A DNA stretch of 64,000 nt from Mesorhizobium tamadayense (lineage in GTDB: Bacteria; Pseudomonadota; Alphaproteobacteria; Rhizobiales; Rhizobiaceae), in the NCBI RefSeq assembly GCF_003863365.1, contig NZ_RQXT01000021.1, positions 44,973 through 108,972 of the forward strand, in the 5' to 3' direction. The translations under genes were made by a program, and so were the position numbers. The notes beneath the pieces are model-generated. The model worked only from the letters and a program-made list of their open reading frames with translations. It was not told the DNA's origin and searched no databases. Each line of letters starts with the position of its first letter. The stretch's first letter is position 1. Shown one piece after another: positions 52,459 to 62,512 of the stretch.

Positions 52459-53610
52459 CTTGTCAATCTCCCCACGAACCGAACAGGATCAAACGATATT
52501 CCACAAATTCTATAGAGATAAGGAATTATCGTCTGATTTGGCAAAGCTTGTGAGAAAATTGCGTGCTGCACGAAATGGTCGCGATGACTCCGATGAAACA
52601 AGACGACCAAGCGGCCGATCGCTGAGATCGCAGCTTTTGTACCCGGCAGCTCGGTAGGAGATTCGGCGCGTTTGGGCCCGCGCGGCGCGCCTGAGCTGTT
52701 GCAGCGCTCCCAAGCAATCACGGCCGATGGCCGACACGACGATCGACTTTGATATCGCCGCAATCCGTTGAGGCACAAATCTTCTGCTGCATGTCAGGGC
52801 GAGACACGCCGCAGGATCATCTGCTGCGCGGTTCGCCCGGCGCACGACAGACAGGGAGGCCCCTACGACGACGACTAACTCGAGATGGCGGCTCGAGTCC
52901 GCGCCCTGTCCGCCACTTTTGGCAGGTGATTCCCGCAAGTGCACAGCTATCTTCTGGCTGCCCCATTTCCATCGCCCTCTTTCAGCCGGAAGGTCCTCCC
53001 GCCCACCGGATCAATGATGACGATCCCCTTTGAGTGACGTTTTTGATGAGCCTGACGGTCTGCGCCGTCTTGTTCGGGTCCGGCTTTGCCATTGCCTTGC
53101 CTTCCCCACATACGCAGGTAGCGAAACGCCATGACTCTACCTTGTAACGGCGTTGGAAAATACGACAGCTGGACCACAATAATCGGGTTCAGGCTGAAGA
53201 CTTTTTAGGGACCCGGTCAAAAAGGAAACAGGAACTCTTCCGGTGCTTCCGGGCCGGACTCGCGTGTTAGAGAAACCAGGTGGCGAGCCCGACCGTTCCG
53301 AACGGCCGATATACGCCGTGAGTCACAGAACCCTGCCCCACCGCGAGCGGAGCCGAAGCAATTTTTCTGCCAGGCAGTTTTAAGCTTCGGGTTTGCCAGG
53401 CGCATCACATCAGGAGCCGCTTTTAGCGACGGTCGCCCGCTCTGCGGCCCCGCCTGCCCGTGGTTGGCGCCACGTGCTCCGACTGAGCGTTGGAGGCGAA
53501 CAGCGTTTCCTTTGGACCGCAAAGAACAGCATCCGATACTTTCATTATCTACACAATCGATGGACATACTATTCTGGCGAATTCAAAAGGTTTCAAAATG
53601 GAGCAAGACG
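52459..53610. other. Divergent control region between the two sulfur operons
   Basis: No supported gene in 1150 bases. Near 52490-52530 an AT-rich stretch (TTCTATAGAGATAAGGAAT) lies where the msuE promoter should be, and near 53540-53580 another precedes the ssuA-like gene. The middle carries a tRNA-like 3' end (52889-52914). No LysR or sigma54 activator gene is adjacent, so the regulator of both operons is elsewhere. Confidence 0.5.
52889..52914 (+). other. tRNA 3'-end-like fragment
   Basis: GGCTCGAGTCC (T-arm-like) followed by GCGCCCTGTCCGCCA resembles the 3' end of a tRNA with CCA. Partial pairing with GACAGGG (about 52850-52857) exists, but only 65 bases separate the ends and no anticodon arm is found, so it is not an intact tRNA. 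It may be an attachment-site relic. Confidence 0.3.
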
Positions 53611-54659
53611 ATGACGTTGGCTGTGGAGAGATTCTCAAGAAGGAGGTTGCGCGCCGTCATGACCGCTCTTGCGGTAGGTCTGGTCGCTTCTTTGTCTCCC
53701 CTCAGCGCCGAGCCCGGTAGTTCGGACGCGGGTAAGCTGCCGACCAAAATTCCGGAGGGCACGGTGCTTCGCATCGGCGATCCCGAGACGCAAAGGGCGC
53801 TGGAACTCTCGGGCCTGATCGATCAACTGCCCTTCAACGTCGAATGGGCTAATATCAGCGGCGGTCCCCAGACAATCGAAGCTTTTCGCGCCGATGCGCT
53901 GGACGTCGGATCGGTCGCCGACATTCCGCCCATCCACGCGACCTGGACGGGGCTCAAGGTCAAGATCATCGCCGCGAAGTTCCGCAAGAATCCGGTTGCG
54001 CACCCGATTTATCAACTCGGCATTGCACCGGGCGTCGAGGTCAAGACGCTGGCGGATTTGCGCGGCAAACGGATCGCCTTCAGCCCCGGTCAGGCACAAG
54101 GCGCGCTGGTGCTCAGGGTCCTGCAAGCCGCCGGCCTCAAAAAAGAGGATGTCAATCTCATTGAACTGCCCAGCAAAGGCGATGCCTATCCGGTGGCACT
54201 TGCCAGCAAGCAAGTCGACGTCGCACCGATCTGGGGCGTCCTCGTCAAGCATTATCTGCACCAGTATGGTGCCGACGGCGCGACCACCATCCCGCATGGC
54301 TTGCGCGATGATCCGGCCCATCTATATGCCCCACAGGCCGTGCTTGACGATCCGGCCAAGGCCGCCGCTCTGGGCGAATATGTGCGCTACTGGGCGCTTG
54401 CGGCCCGATGGGTGGAGGAGCATCCGAAAGAGTGGATCATTACGTCGCCACCCAGGGCCTCAACACAGAAGATGGCCAGTATCTCGTCGACGCCGACGGC
54501 CAGTTCGACATCCCGTCCGACTGGAACGACGTGATCGCGCGTCAACAGGCTACGATCGATCTTCTGGCCAGGGAACTGAACAAGCCTCCAATCAAGGCCG
54601 AGGATCTTTTCGACAGGCGCTTCGAGACGATCGCCGCAAGTGCGCTGAACGCGTCCTGA
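53611..54659 (+). pseudogene. SsuA-like sulfonate-binding protein, frame disrupted by one base
   Basis: Periplasmic binding protein of the NitT/SsuA group with a signal peptide (residues 1-33, twin Arg in FSRRRLRAVM). Seen: LRIGDPETQRALELSGL, EWANISGGPQTIEAFRADAL and GSVADIPPIHATWTG. After KEWI (about base 54440) the frame breaks; one base over it continues YVATQGLNTEDGQYLVDADG and ends at 54659. The span is 1049 bases, one short of a frame. GGAG decides the start at 53611. Truncated as written; with one base restored it would be a normal 349-residue SsuA-like protein. Confidence 0.8.
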
Positions 54660-54690
54660 CCCCTGTTACCCAACACTGGAGACGACGCAG

Positions 54691-55566
54691 ATGAACGCAT
54701 TCTCCACGACCGCCTCATCCACGATTCCCTACGCATCGGATGAGAGGGGGCTGATTCCGCCCGCGGTACAGACCCGCAAGACCGGGGCGAGGCGGCGCCT
54801 GGCGCTCGGGCGAGCGATCCCGTTTGGCGCGCTGATCGGGCCCATACTTCTTCTCGTGATCTGGTCCATCGGCAGTATCGCCGGCGTGATCGATCCAAGG
54901 ACGCTGCCGGCGCCCTGGTCGGTTGTCGGCACTGCCGTCGATCTCATCGCCGAAGGCAAGCTTCAGGAGCACTTGATGACGTCTGCCTGGCGGGCAGCAC
55001 AGGGGCTGGTATTCGGCATCCTGATCGGAACGATCCTTGCTCTCATTTCAGGTTTGTCGCGGCTTGGCGAGGCCATCATCGACGGCCCCGTCCAGATCAA
55101 GCGGGCGATACCGACGCTCGCGCTGATCCCGCTGCTGATGCTGTGGTTCGGCATTGGCGAGGGCATGAAAGTAACCACCATCGCACTGGCTGTCCTGATC
55201 CCGATCTATATCCAGACCCACAGCAGCTTGCGCAGCATAGACAGCCGTTATGTCGAACTGGCCCAGACCTTGCGAATGGGCTACGGCGAATTCATCCGCC
55301 AGGTCATCCTGCCGGGCGCCCTTCCAGGCTTCTTCCTTGGCCTGCGTTTCGCGGTAACCTATGCCTGGCTGTCTCTGGTGGTGGTCGAACAGGTCAATGC
55401 CACCAGCGGCATCGGATACATGATCGATCTCGCGCGCAACTACGGCCAGACGGATGTCGTCATCGTCGGCCTCGTCGTCTACGCGTTGCTCGGTCTCGCC
55501 TCCGACGGCATCGTCCGCTTGTTCCAGGAAAGGTCGCTGTCATGGCGTCGCACCTTGGCGGATTGA
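54691..55566 (+). CDS. ssuC: SsuC-like ABC permease
   Basis: Inner-membrane permease of 291 residues with about six membrane segments and the EAA-type loop (YVELAQTLRMGYGEFIRQVI, LPGALPGFFLGLRFAVTYAW). It belongs to the sulfonate/nitrate/taurine group. The ATG at 54691 follows GGAGACGACGC. It overlaps ssuB by 25 bases and lies 31 bases after the ssuA-like gene. Confidence 0.9.
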   Translation: MNAFSTTASSTIPYASDERGLIPPAVQTRKTGARRRLALGRAIPFGALIGPILLLVIWSIGSIAGVIDPRTLPAPWSVVGTAVDLIAEGKLQEHLMTSAWRAAQGLVFGILIGTILALISGLSRLGEAIIDGPVQIKRAIPTLALIPLLMLWFGIGEGMKVTTIALAVLIPIYIQTHSSLRSIDSRYVELAQTLRMGYGEFIRQVILPGALPGFFLGLRFAVTYAWLSLVVVEQVNATSGIGYMIDLARNYGQTDVVIVGLVVYALLGLASDGIVRLFQERSLSWRRTLAD

Positions 55567-56288
55567 GCGGCGCGCCCGTGGTGCGGGTCGAGAGCCTTGT
55601 GAGACGTTTCGGGCCGCGAACCGTCCTCGACGGGCTCAGTCTCGACATCGAGAAGGGAGAATTCGTCGCCCTTCTCGGCCGTAGCGGGTCGGGCAAGAGC
55701 ACACTCTTGCGCGCGCTCGCCGATCTCGATGACAAGGTCTCCGGCTCCGGCCGCCTCGAAACACCCGATAAGAAATCGGTGGTGTTCCAGGATGCTCGAT
55801 TGTTGCCGTGGAAGCGCGTGCTGGAGAATGTGGTTCTGGGTCTCGACCTGCCGGACGCCGCCGAACGCGGACGGGTAGCGCTCGAAGAGGTTGGCCTGAG
55901 CGGGCGCGAGACCGCATGGCCGGTTGAACTGTCTGGTGGCGAGCAGCAGCGCGTGGCATTGGCGCGCTCGCTGGTTCGTGATCCTGACCTGCTGCTGGCG
56001 GACGAGCCGTTCGGCGCACTCGACGCGCTGACCCGCCTGCGCATGCACGATCTGCTGCGCCAGCTCTGCGCCCGTCACCAGCCGGCCGTGCTGCTGGTCA
56101 CCCATGACGTTGACGAAGCCGTGACGCTGGCGGACCGGGTCTTGGTGCTCGACAATGGCGCGATCGCCGCCGACATCGTCATCGATGTCCCGCGGCCACG
56201 CGATCATGGCGACCGCCGGTTCGGCGAGATCCGCTCCGAACTTCTGCGTCATCTCGGCCTCGACACAAAGCCCTTGCTGCCGATTTGA
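55542..56288 (+). CDS. ssuB: SsuB-like ABC ATPase
   Basis: ABC ATPase of 248 residues: Walker A LLGRSGSGKSTLLRAL, Q-loop VVFQDARLLPWKRVLENV, signature VELSGGEQQRVALARSLV, Walker B LLLADEPFGALDALTRL and the His switch LLVTHDVDEAVTLA. The ATG at 55542 lies inside the end of ssuC behind AGGAAAGG, so translation is coupled. Complete. Confidence 0.92.
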   Translation: MASHLGGLSGAPVVRVESLVRRFGPRTVLDGLSLDIEKGEFVALLGRSGSGKSTLLRALADLDDKVSGSGRLETPDKKSVVFQDARLLPWKRVLENVVLGLDLPDAAERGRVALEEVGLSGRETAWPVELSGGEQQRVALARSLVRDPDLLLADEPFGALDALTRLRMHDLLRQLCARHQPAVLLVTHDVDEAVTLADRVLVLDNGAIAADIVIDVPRPRDHGDRRFGEIRSELLRHLGLDTKPLLPI

Positions 56289-56337
56289 GTGGCTCAAGAG
56301 TTGTCGCTCATTGTCAGTACCCAAGGAGGATCAACTT

Positions 56338-57683
56338 ATGCCCGCCGTAAGACGACAGTTGAATCTCAACCTTTTCATCTATCCTGGCGGCCACCATGAA
56401 GCCGGGTGGCGTTACAAGGATTCCGCCCCTGAGAGGGTGCTGGATATTGCCTACTATCAGGAACTGGCGAAAAAGGCCGAGGCGAGCAAGTTCGACGCGC
56501 TGTTCTTTGCCGATGGGCCCGCGCTCGCAGACAACATCCGCTACGCGAGCCGCTTCAGGCTGGAGCCGCTGACATGGATTTCGGCGCTCGCCGCGGTCAC
56601 GAAAAGCATCGGCTTCATCGCCACGGCTTCGACCACCTACAACGAACCCTACACCTGGCCCGACTGTTTGCTTCCGTCGATCATCTGAGCGGTGGGCGCG
56701 CCGGTTGGAACATCGTCACCACAGGCGACGAATCCGCTGCGTTGAATTTCGGCTTGGACCGACATCCAACCCACGCCGACCGTTATGAGCGCGCCGGCGA
56801 ATTCGTCGACGTGGTGACGAAGCTCTGGGACAGCTGGGAGGACGACGCGCTCGTCTCGGACCGGGAGTCCGGCATTTTTGCCGACACCGACAAGATCCAC
56901 CCAATCAACCACATCGGCAAATATCACCGGGTGAAGGGCCCGCTCACGCTCCCGCGCTCGCCGCAGGGGCGTCCGGTCTATGTCCAGGCAGGCTCGTCGG
57001 AAGACGGACGGTCGTTCGCAAGCCGGTATGCAGAGGCGATGTTCACGGCCCATCAGACACTCGGCAACGCGCAGGAATTTTATGCTGACATCAAGGCGCG
57101 CGTGAAGTCGGTTGGCCGCAACCCTGACCACGTCAAGGTCTTGCCCGGCATCAGTCCCTTCATCGGTTCAACCGAGGCTGAAGCCGGGGCCCTGCAAGAC
57201 GAGTTCAATGAGCTGACGCAGCCGGAATATTCTCTGCACCAGCTACGCCGCATCGTCGACGCCGACCTTTCAAGCTATGACCTGGACGGGCCATTTCCGC
57301 GCGAGCTCATCCGTGTCGAGGGGGAGCGCGGTGCAAGCAGCCGCTTTCACGTCGTGCTCGACATCATCGAGCGCGAGAATCCAACCATCCGCCAGTTGCT
57401 CCACCGCCTCGCCGGAGCGCGCGGGCATTGGGTCCAGGCAGGGACGCCCGAACAGATCGCCGACAAGATCCAGGAATGGTTCGACAATGGTGCCGCAGAC
57501 GGTTTCAACGTCATGCCGCCTTATCTACAGGGCGGGTTCGATGTATTCGCCGAAGAGGTGGTGCCGATCTTGCGCCGGCGCGGACTTTTCCGGCACGACT
57601 ATGACGGAACAACACTGAGGGACCATTTCGGTCTGCCACGCCCTGGCAATATTTTCAGCCAACCGCAAAAGGCCACAGCCTGA
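56338..57683 (+). pseudogene. NtaA/DmoA-family FMN-dependent monooxygenase, frame disrupted by one base
   Basis: Luciferase-like monooxygenase of the NtaA/SnaA/DszA group; members oxidise sulfides, sulfones or aminocarboxylates. Seen: LNLFIYPGGHHEAGWRYKDS, FDALFFADGPALADNIRYAS, then after TTYNEPY a one-base shift, LARLFASVDHLSGGRAGWNI and VTTGDESAALNFGL to the end. The span is 1346 bases, one short of 449 codons; TACACCTGG would be TACCACCTGG if intact. AAGGAGG precedes the ATG. It follows ssuB by 49 bases and probably acts on the compound imported by SsuACB. Confidence 0.85.
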
Positions 57684-58120
57684 GCTCCTTTCGCGGCGGG
57701 CATTCAATTTTGGGCGGATCGGTCCGACACGGGATTTCTCGCCCGTATCTCTCGGTCGGTGTTTCGTGTCGTGACGCCCCTCCCGGCACATGTATCCGGT
57801 CGGTTTCCGGTGCGGGCTCGCTCCGACAGCCTTGACCGGCTTCTCGTCTTCTCGATTGTTTAATACCTGCATGTTGTTCTGGACACCATCTACAACTGCC
57901 GGTGACCTGCGCCTATTGCCGGGCTTGGTCAATCCAAGTGGGCCAGTTTTGGCCCGACATCGATTACCGCCTCTCATCGTGTCCGCTTTGTTGACTGTCT
58001 CGCCGCGCTGTTTCGTATCCTCGCATTAGCGGAAGTTTAAATTTCGAGTGTTTCAGCTTGCCGCAAATTAGGGTCTCGATGGGCATGTGTGCATGACTTT
58101 CGGACGGGACAGGAAGACTG
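57684..58120. other. Spacer without supported genes
   Basis: No gene is supported in 437 bases. CTTGG-TCAAT-CCAAG near 57925 forms a small hairpin. It separates the sulfur genes from the insertion-sequence graveyard. Confidence 0.4.
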
Positions 58121-58333
58121 ATGCGCGGACGGGGATGGATCAAGGCCTTGCGTCAGGATGAGGCGCGGCAGCTGCGTGTGCGCATCGCGGAACTGGAGCG
58201 CAACCTCATGGCGACCACGCCACAGGGACGCCATCGACGTTTTGAAGCCGGGAATGAACTTCGCATTGCGAAATTCCGCCTCGAGCGCCTCGAGGAATGC
58301 ATCGCCGGAATAGCGGAAAAATGTGGGGCTTAG
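58121..58333 (+). CDS. Small coiled-coil-like hypothetical protein
   Basis: Protein of 70 residues with heptad-like helices (EARQLRVRIAELERNLM and NELRIAKFRLERLEECIAGI). AGGAAGACTG precedes the ATG. No recognised family. Confidence 0.55.
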   Translation: MRGRGWIKALRQDEARQLRVRIAELERNLMATTPQGRHRRFEAGNELRIAKFRLERLEECIAGIAEKCGA

Positions 58334-58559
58334 CGGATCTCGCCGCTCTCGAAGTTGCAGCGCTCCGGCCGAACTGTGCGCCCGGCGCTATGATCACAAA
58401 GCTGGTGGGTTTGACGCCGGTCGAGAGCATCTCTTCAAGCAGCGCTGGGCGGCAGACGCGCAGGCCGCAGGGTGAGTCTGCCTGGAGACAAACGAAGGGA
58501 TTGGTTGGTGCGGACGAGGGGCAAACGCCTTGCGGGACCCCTGGTCGCCGACGCGTCGT

Positions 58560-58661
58560 GAAGAACCGAACCTCTCCTTCCCGGCCTGCCTCCGCAATCG
58601 CAATAGCGTTCTTCAGCTTCGCAACATCGATTCCGACAAATGCTTCTCTATGATCCACCAT
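58560..58661 (-). mobile_element. IS110-family transposase, N-terminal fragment
   Basis: MVDHREAFVGIDVAKLKNAI, AIAEAGREGEVRFF is the start of an IS110-type transposase with the first catalytic Asp (GIDVAK). The rest is missing; unrelated sequence follows. The element is dead. Confidence 0.65.
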
Positions 58662-58769
58662 GGCTCGTCCTCCTGTGGTGAGGATCGGCTCGGCCCGCCC
58701 GAGCAACCCTCGCACGCGCAGTGTAGGGCGAGCCACCTCATCGGCAGAGGCGGACATTGGTCTTACGCA

Positions 58770-59540
58770 TCATCTGCTGCGGCCGATCAATTGGCGTGGT
58801 TGAGTAACCAAGGCGCTCTTTCGTTCGATCCAGCCGGTGTAAATGTAGCGATCCGCCCGGTAGGACGAGGACGAAAAGTAAATAACCCGATCGTTCGTGT
58901 CGAAGGCGGTACGGTCGATTTGCAGCACCGCAGTGCCGCTCGACACGTCGAGTGCTTTTGCCAGTCTGGCACACGCGGTCCCGGCCCTTATCTCCTGTCT
59001 GGCTCGCGCAAGAGCCACACCAAGCTGCCGCTCGAGAATCTCGGTGAAAGAAGTGTCGGCAAGGTCGCGCTTTTCCATCTGGCGTCCTATTGCCGCGACA
59101 AACGAAACCGTCTCAACCGCGACGACTTCATCGTCGATCGTTTGCACGCGCTCGATGGTCAGCACGCTCTCATCGGTCGGCACGTTGAGTGCGGCTGCAA
59201 CCGCCGCATCAGCGGAACGCCAGTCGACCGTCACATGCCTGGTACCCGGCCGGAAGCCACGAGCTACCGCTTCTTCCGAAAACCCTGAAAAAGTGAGCAG
59301 GTCCCGGCCGATGTGACGCTTGGCAACGAACGTCCCCTTGCCAGCGCGTCGATAAAGCAAGCCTTCAGCGACAAGGGCAAGCACCGCCTGTCGCACCGTA
59401 TTGCTGCTGAGTTCATGCTGCTTCATCAACTCCATCTGAGTGGGGAGCTGATCCCCAGCATTGAAGACCCCGCTCTCTATCTGATGCCGAATGATATCCG
59501 CGAGCTGAATATGAAATGGAGTTCTGCCGGGCTGAACCAT
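58770..59540 (-). CDS. GntR-family regulator with UTRA domain (HutC type)
   Basis: Repressor of 256 residues. The winged helix (about 8-72, FNAGDQLPTQMELMKQHELS, SNTVRQAVLALVAEGL) is followed by a UTRA ligand domain (about 95-240, VLTIERVQTIDDEVVAVETV). AAGGAG lies six bases before the ATG and directly follows the stop of the groEL remnant. Its target is not adjacent, so the ligand cannot be guessed. Confidence 0.88.
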   Translation of the reverse strand: MVQPGRTPFHIQLADIIRHQIESGVFNAGDQLPTQMELMKQHELSSNTVRQAVLALVAEGLLYRRAGKGTFVAKRHIGRDLLTFSGFSEEAVARGFRPGTRHVTVDWRSADAAVAAALNVPTDESVLTIERVQTIDDEVVAVETVSFVAAIGRQMEKRDLADTSFTEILERQLGVALARARQEIRAGTACARLAKALDVSSGTAVLQIDRTAFDTNDRVIYFSSSSYRADRYIYTGWIERKSALVTQPRQLIGRSR

Positions 59541-59549
59541 GCGGTCTCC

Positions 59550-60296
59550 TTAAGCCGAGATCACGCCCTGGCCGAAGAGATCGCCGAATTCGCCGGTCTG
59601 GGCGTCCGAGCCATGGGTACAGCTTCGCGCAGCTTGCCGATGACGGGGAGCCGTTTGCCCCGCTGTTCTCCGCGATCTGGGGCGCGGGAGCTTCGATGGC
59701 GCGCCGCACGATATCGGGGCCGTATCTCTGGTCGGCGTTGTGGGCGGCGACCACGTCGAGTGCCTTGGCGGCTCCGAGCAGCGCCACGCCGCCGCCGGGC
59801 AGGATGCCGCTCCTCGACCTCGGCACGGGTGGCATGAATGGCGCGGTCGACCCGATCCTTGCGTTCCTTGACCTCGTCCTCCGTCGAGCCGCCGACGCGG
59901 ATGGGCAACACCGCCGGCGAGCTCGGCCAGCCGCTCCTGCAGCTTCTCGCGATCATAGTGGGAGGTGGTCTCCTTGATCTGCGTCTTGATCTGGGTGACA
60001 CGCCCCTGGATCTGCTCCTTCTTGCCGGCGCCGTCGACACCGAGATCCTCGCTGATAGCGGTGCTGCTAGTCAGGATCGCGACATCGTCCAGCATCCATT
60101 TACGGCGGCCGCCGACCTCGAGCTCCAGCGGCTTAGGCCGGCCAGTTTCATTGCGTGCGTCAGGACCTGCGGCGAACACCTCGCCCTCCTGCCGCTTTTC
60201 CTTACCGATGTCGGGAATGGTGATGCCGCTGGCCGTCTTCTCGTCGGTTTCGATGCGGCGGACGAGGATGTGGTCATCCAATGAACGGAACGTCAT
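59550..60296 (-). pseudogene. groES-groEL deletion fusion
   Basis: From ATG 60296 (AAGGACAACGAT upstream) the frame encodes the first 61 residues of GroES (MTFRSLDDHILVRRIETDEK, TASGITIPDIGKEKRQEGEV). It passes directly into the middle of GroEL: RRKWMLDDVAILTSSTAISE, DREKLQERLAELAGG, then in other frames ILPGGGVALLGAAKALDVVA and QTGEFGDLFGQGVIS. The end of groES and about half of groEL are missing and several frame changes follow, so no chaperonin is made. Confidence 0.85.
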
Positions 60297-60439
60297 ATCG
60301 TTGTCCTTCAAGACAAACAGATTGCAACAGGCTACGCCGAGTCGGACCGACAGGGCTTGGTGCGGGGCTCGCGCGACCCTTTTTCGGGATCGCGCGCACA
60401 TGCGGATTAATTTTGCGCCGATCCTGAGCCTATGCTTCA

Positions 60440-60629
60440 GGGCCTGCGCTCGCGGGACATGGAGCTGAGGCCGTCTCCAGCAGCAAGGCGTTGAGTTCCT
60501 CCAGGTTCTTGAAGCGCAGCCTTGGCGTGAAAAAGCGCTCGCGCCCAGCCTGACCTGGTTCTCGGCCCGACCCTTCTCCCAACCCGACGCTGGAGTGCAG
60601 GCCACCGGCTCGACAAGACAGTGGCCCAT
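60440..60629 (-). mobile_element. IS21-family IstA transposase fragment
   Basis: VACTPASGWEKGRAENQV followed, after a frame change, by ERFFTPRLRFKNLEELNALL is the C-terminal half of an IstA transposase (CTPAxGWEKGxVENQV signature). Nothing else of the element remains. The stretch 60630-60817 is otherwise empty. Confidence 0.7.
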
Positions 60630-60817
60630 CCGAAGGCATGGCCAATCCGCAGTATCGACGCCCTCGTGCCATGGAATTCCCAGCGCTGAATGGCCTCAGC
60701 TGCCGCTTACGCTACATGCGGCAATTGCACTTCCATCTGATTGCCACGCGGCACCCGAGGACGGACGCTGGCAGGCTTGGTGTACGTTCAATGACGCGTT
60801 TGATTTGGGCCGCTGCA

Positions 60818-61543
60818 TCAAGTCAATCGCTCGAAGACGACGTTGATGTCAGTCATTGCAGCAAGCCGGTATGATCTGCATTCCATTACATTGATGATCC
60901 GATCCCTATTGCCCTTTAGATAATGCTCGTTTGGCTCGCATTGGATGACAGCAGGTCTGATGCGCTCGTAGTCAATGGCCTTGACGAGATCGTGATCCAG
61001 TCCTTCGCAATCGATCGATAAGAAATCGATCTTATTGGCATAAGGGGCCAGCAGTTCGTTGATACCGATCGCGCTCACCTCGATATGTTCTCGGATACCT
61101 CCTAGACCGTCGAAGTCCCCGAAACTTTCAACGTGTGCTTTATCCACCGACGAAAGCTCATGTGCGTTGCCGATGAAGAGCGTCGCAGACGCTTGCGGAG
61201 CGGGCAAGACAACGGATCGAACGAGAACGTCTTCCGGGCGAGCAGTCCTGATCAGCGCTTCCAATTCAGGATTGGGTTCAACCAGAACACCTCGCGCCCC
61301 CCGTTGGTACATAAGAAAGGTATTTGAGGTAGAGATGGGGTGATTAGCGCCGATATCGACATAAAACACACTGGTCCAAGGCCTTTGACTCTTGCAGAGT
61401 TTTGCAGACAAGATTCCTTCGACAATAACGTCTTCTCCGGCTTGTGCGTAACTAGCCGGCGCGAAGTGCTTTATCCGAGAGTTCGGCAGATTGAGCCTAG
61501 CGACCTCTTGGTTTATGGACTGGTTTTCAAACTGGGACAGCAT
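60818..61543 (-). CDS. FkbM-family methyltransferase
   Basis: SAM-dependent methyltransferase of 241 residues. Seen: YAQAGEDVIVEGIL, SAM-binding VFYVDIGANHPISTSNTFLM, GVLVEPNPELEALI, and IDFLSIDCEGLDHDLVKAID near 170-190. Members often methylate sugars of polysaccharides, glycolipids or antibiotics. No glycosyltransferase is adjacent; wecB, 1 kb away, is the only sugar gene nearby. The gene looks intact between IS remnants. The stretch 61544-61810 upstream is empty. Confidence 0.88.
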   Translation of the reverse strand: MLSQFENQSINQEVARLNLPNSRIKHFAPASYAQAGEDVIVEGILSAKLCKSQRPWTSVFYVDIGANHPISTSNTFLMYQRGARGVLVEPNPELEALIRTARPEDVLVRSVVLPAPQASATLFIGNAHELSSVDKAHVESFGDFDGLGGIREHIEVSAIGINELLAPYANKIDFLSIDCEGLDHDLVKAIDYERIRPAVIQCEPNEHYLKGNRDRIINVMECRSYRLAAMTDINVVFERLT

Positions 61544-61810
61544 AGCTCGACCTCCAAGGTACTGGATAGGGGACCGCTACGACCGGTTGTCGCGACGGCT
61601 CCCGCTCATAATCCCCGCAATCGGCGTGCCAGCGCCGAATGCGGCGCTCCTTACTTAACAAGGGGTGAAACACGCGCGCCCGCTGGAATGGCCGCGACAC
61701 TTTTGTCGAGTTCGCGACATCGGCGCCACGGTCCGGCGACTTGCCGAGGATGTATGCAAAGTCTTTGGTCACCAGGCGCATTGAGCTCCGGTGTTCCTCG
61801 GAAAGTTGAG

Positions 61811-61981
61811 ATGTTCAAAAGCCGGCATTTCGACCAATCCATTGATCCTGCTTGCATTCACTCTCATCTGCCCTACGGACTGAGCCTACGCGATCTTCGA
61901 GAAATGATGGCGGAGCGTGGCATTAGTGTCGATCACTCGACGATCCATCGCTGGGTCATTCATCTCGCGCCGCTGCTGATG
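61811..61981 (+). mobile_element. IS6-family transposase, N-terminal fragment
   Basis: MFKSRHFDQSIDPACIHSHL, PYGLSLRDLREMMAERGISV, DHSTIHRWVIHLAPLL is the start of an IS6/IS26-type transposase up to the end of its HTH region. It is cut off before the DDE core. Confidence 0.75.
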
Positions 61982-62512
61982 GATGCTTTAACCGGCGCAA
62001 GCGCCTCGCGACCTTTCTGCGATGCCACAAGTCGATTGCAGGATTGCTCCCGGCGCCCGGTCGAAAGCCGACCCGCATTTGCCAAAGCCGGCCAGTTTCG
62101 TCGCTAAGACTGCGTTTGTGTCGGCTTTGTCGGGCCCGTGACACGAAGTCCGGTTGGGCGATCTCTTGTTCCTTTTTGCTAAGTGGCTGTCAGCAATCAC
62201 AAATTGTTTTTCAGCTCGATCAGCCAATGTGGCACGAGTTTTGTGTCTCCTCGTTGAAGAGTGGCGGCAGCAATTGCCGCCATCATTGATGCCGGGGTCA
62301 GTCGCGATGGAGGAAGGCGATCCGCGTCAAATTGCTTACTATGGAAGGGGACATCCTCGTCGTCCGCTGACAAGACGTGGTTCGCTTCGGCCCTGATGGA
62401 TGGCAGCCTATGGCGCCCTTATGCGATCACTTGGCGACTGCGGTCTCCGATGCCCCGAGGCCACGCAAGACACTAGCAGAGAGCGCGCTCAGCTTTATTT
62501 GGAGAGACGATC
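61982..62512. other. Spacer upstream of wecB with a NifA/sigma54-like arrangement
   Basis: No gene is supported. TGT-CGGGCCCGTG-ACA (62127-62142) fits the NifA enhancer pattern TGT-N10-ACA. TGGCACG-AGTT-TTGTG (62230-62245), 88 bases on, resembles a -24/-12 promoter with a weak -12 half. Both face wecB, 268 bases further. Chance matches are possible. Confidence 0.35.

Noticed and set aside
58206..58757. A 183-residue minus-strand reading frame read as one gene
   Set aside because: Only its first 34 residues match anything (IS110 transposase). The remainder is unrelated and overlaps a better-supported small gene.
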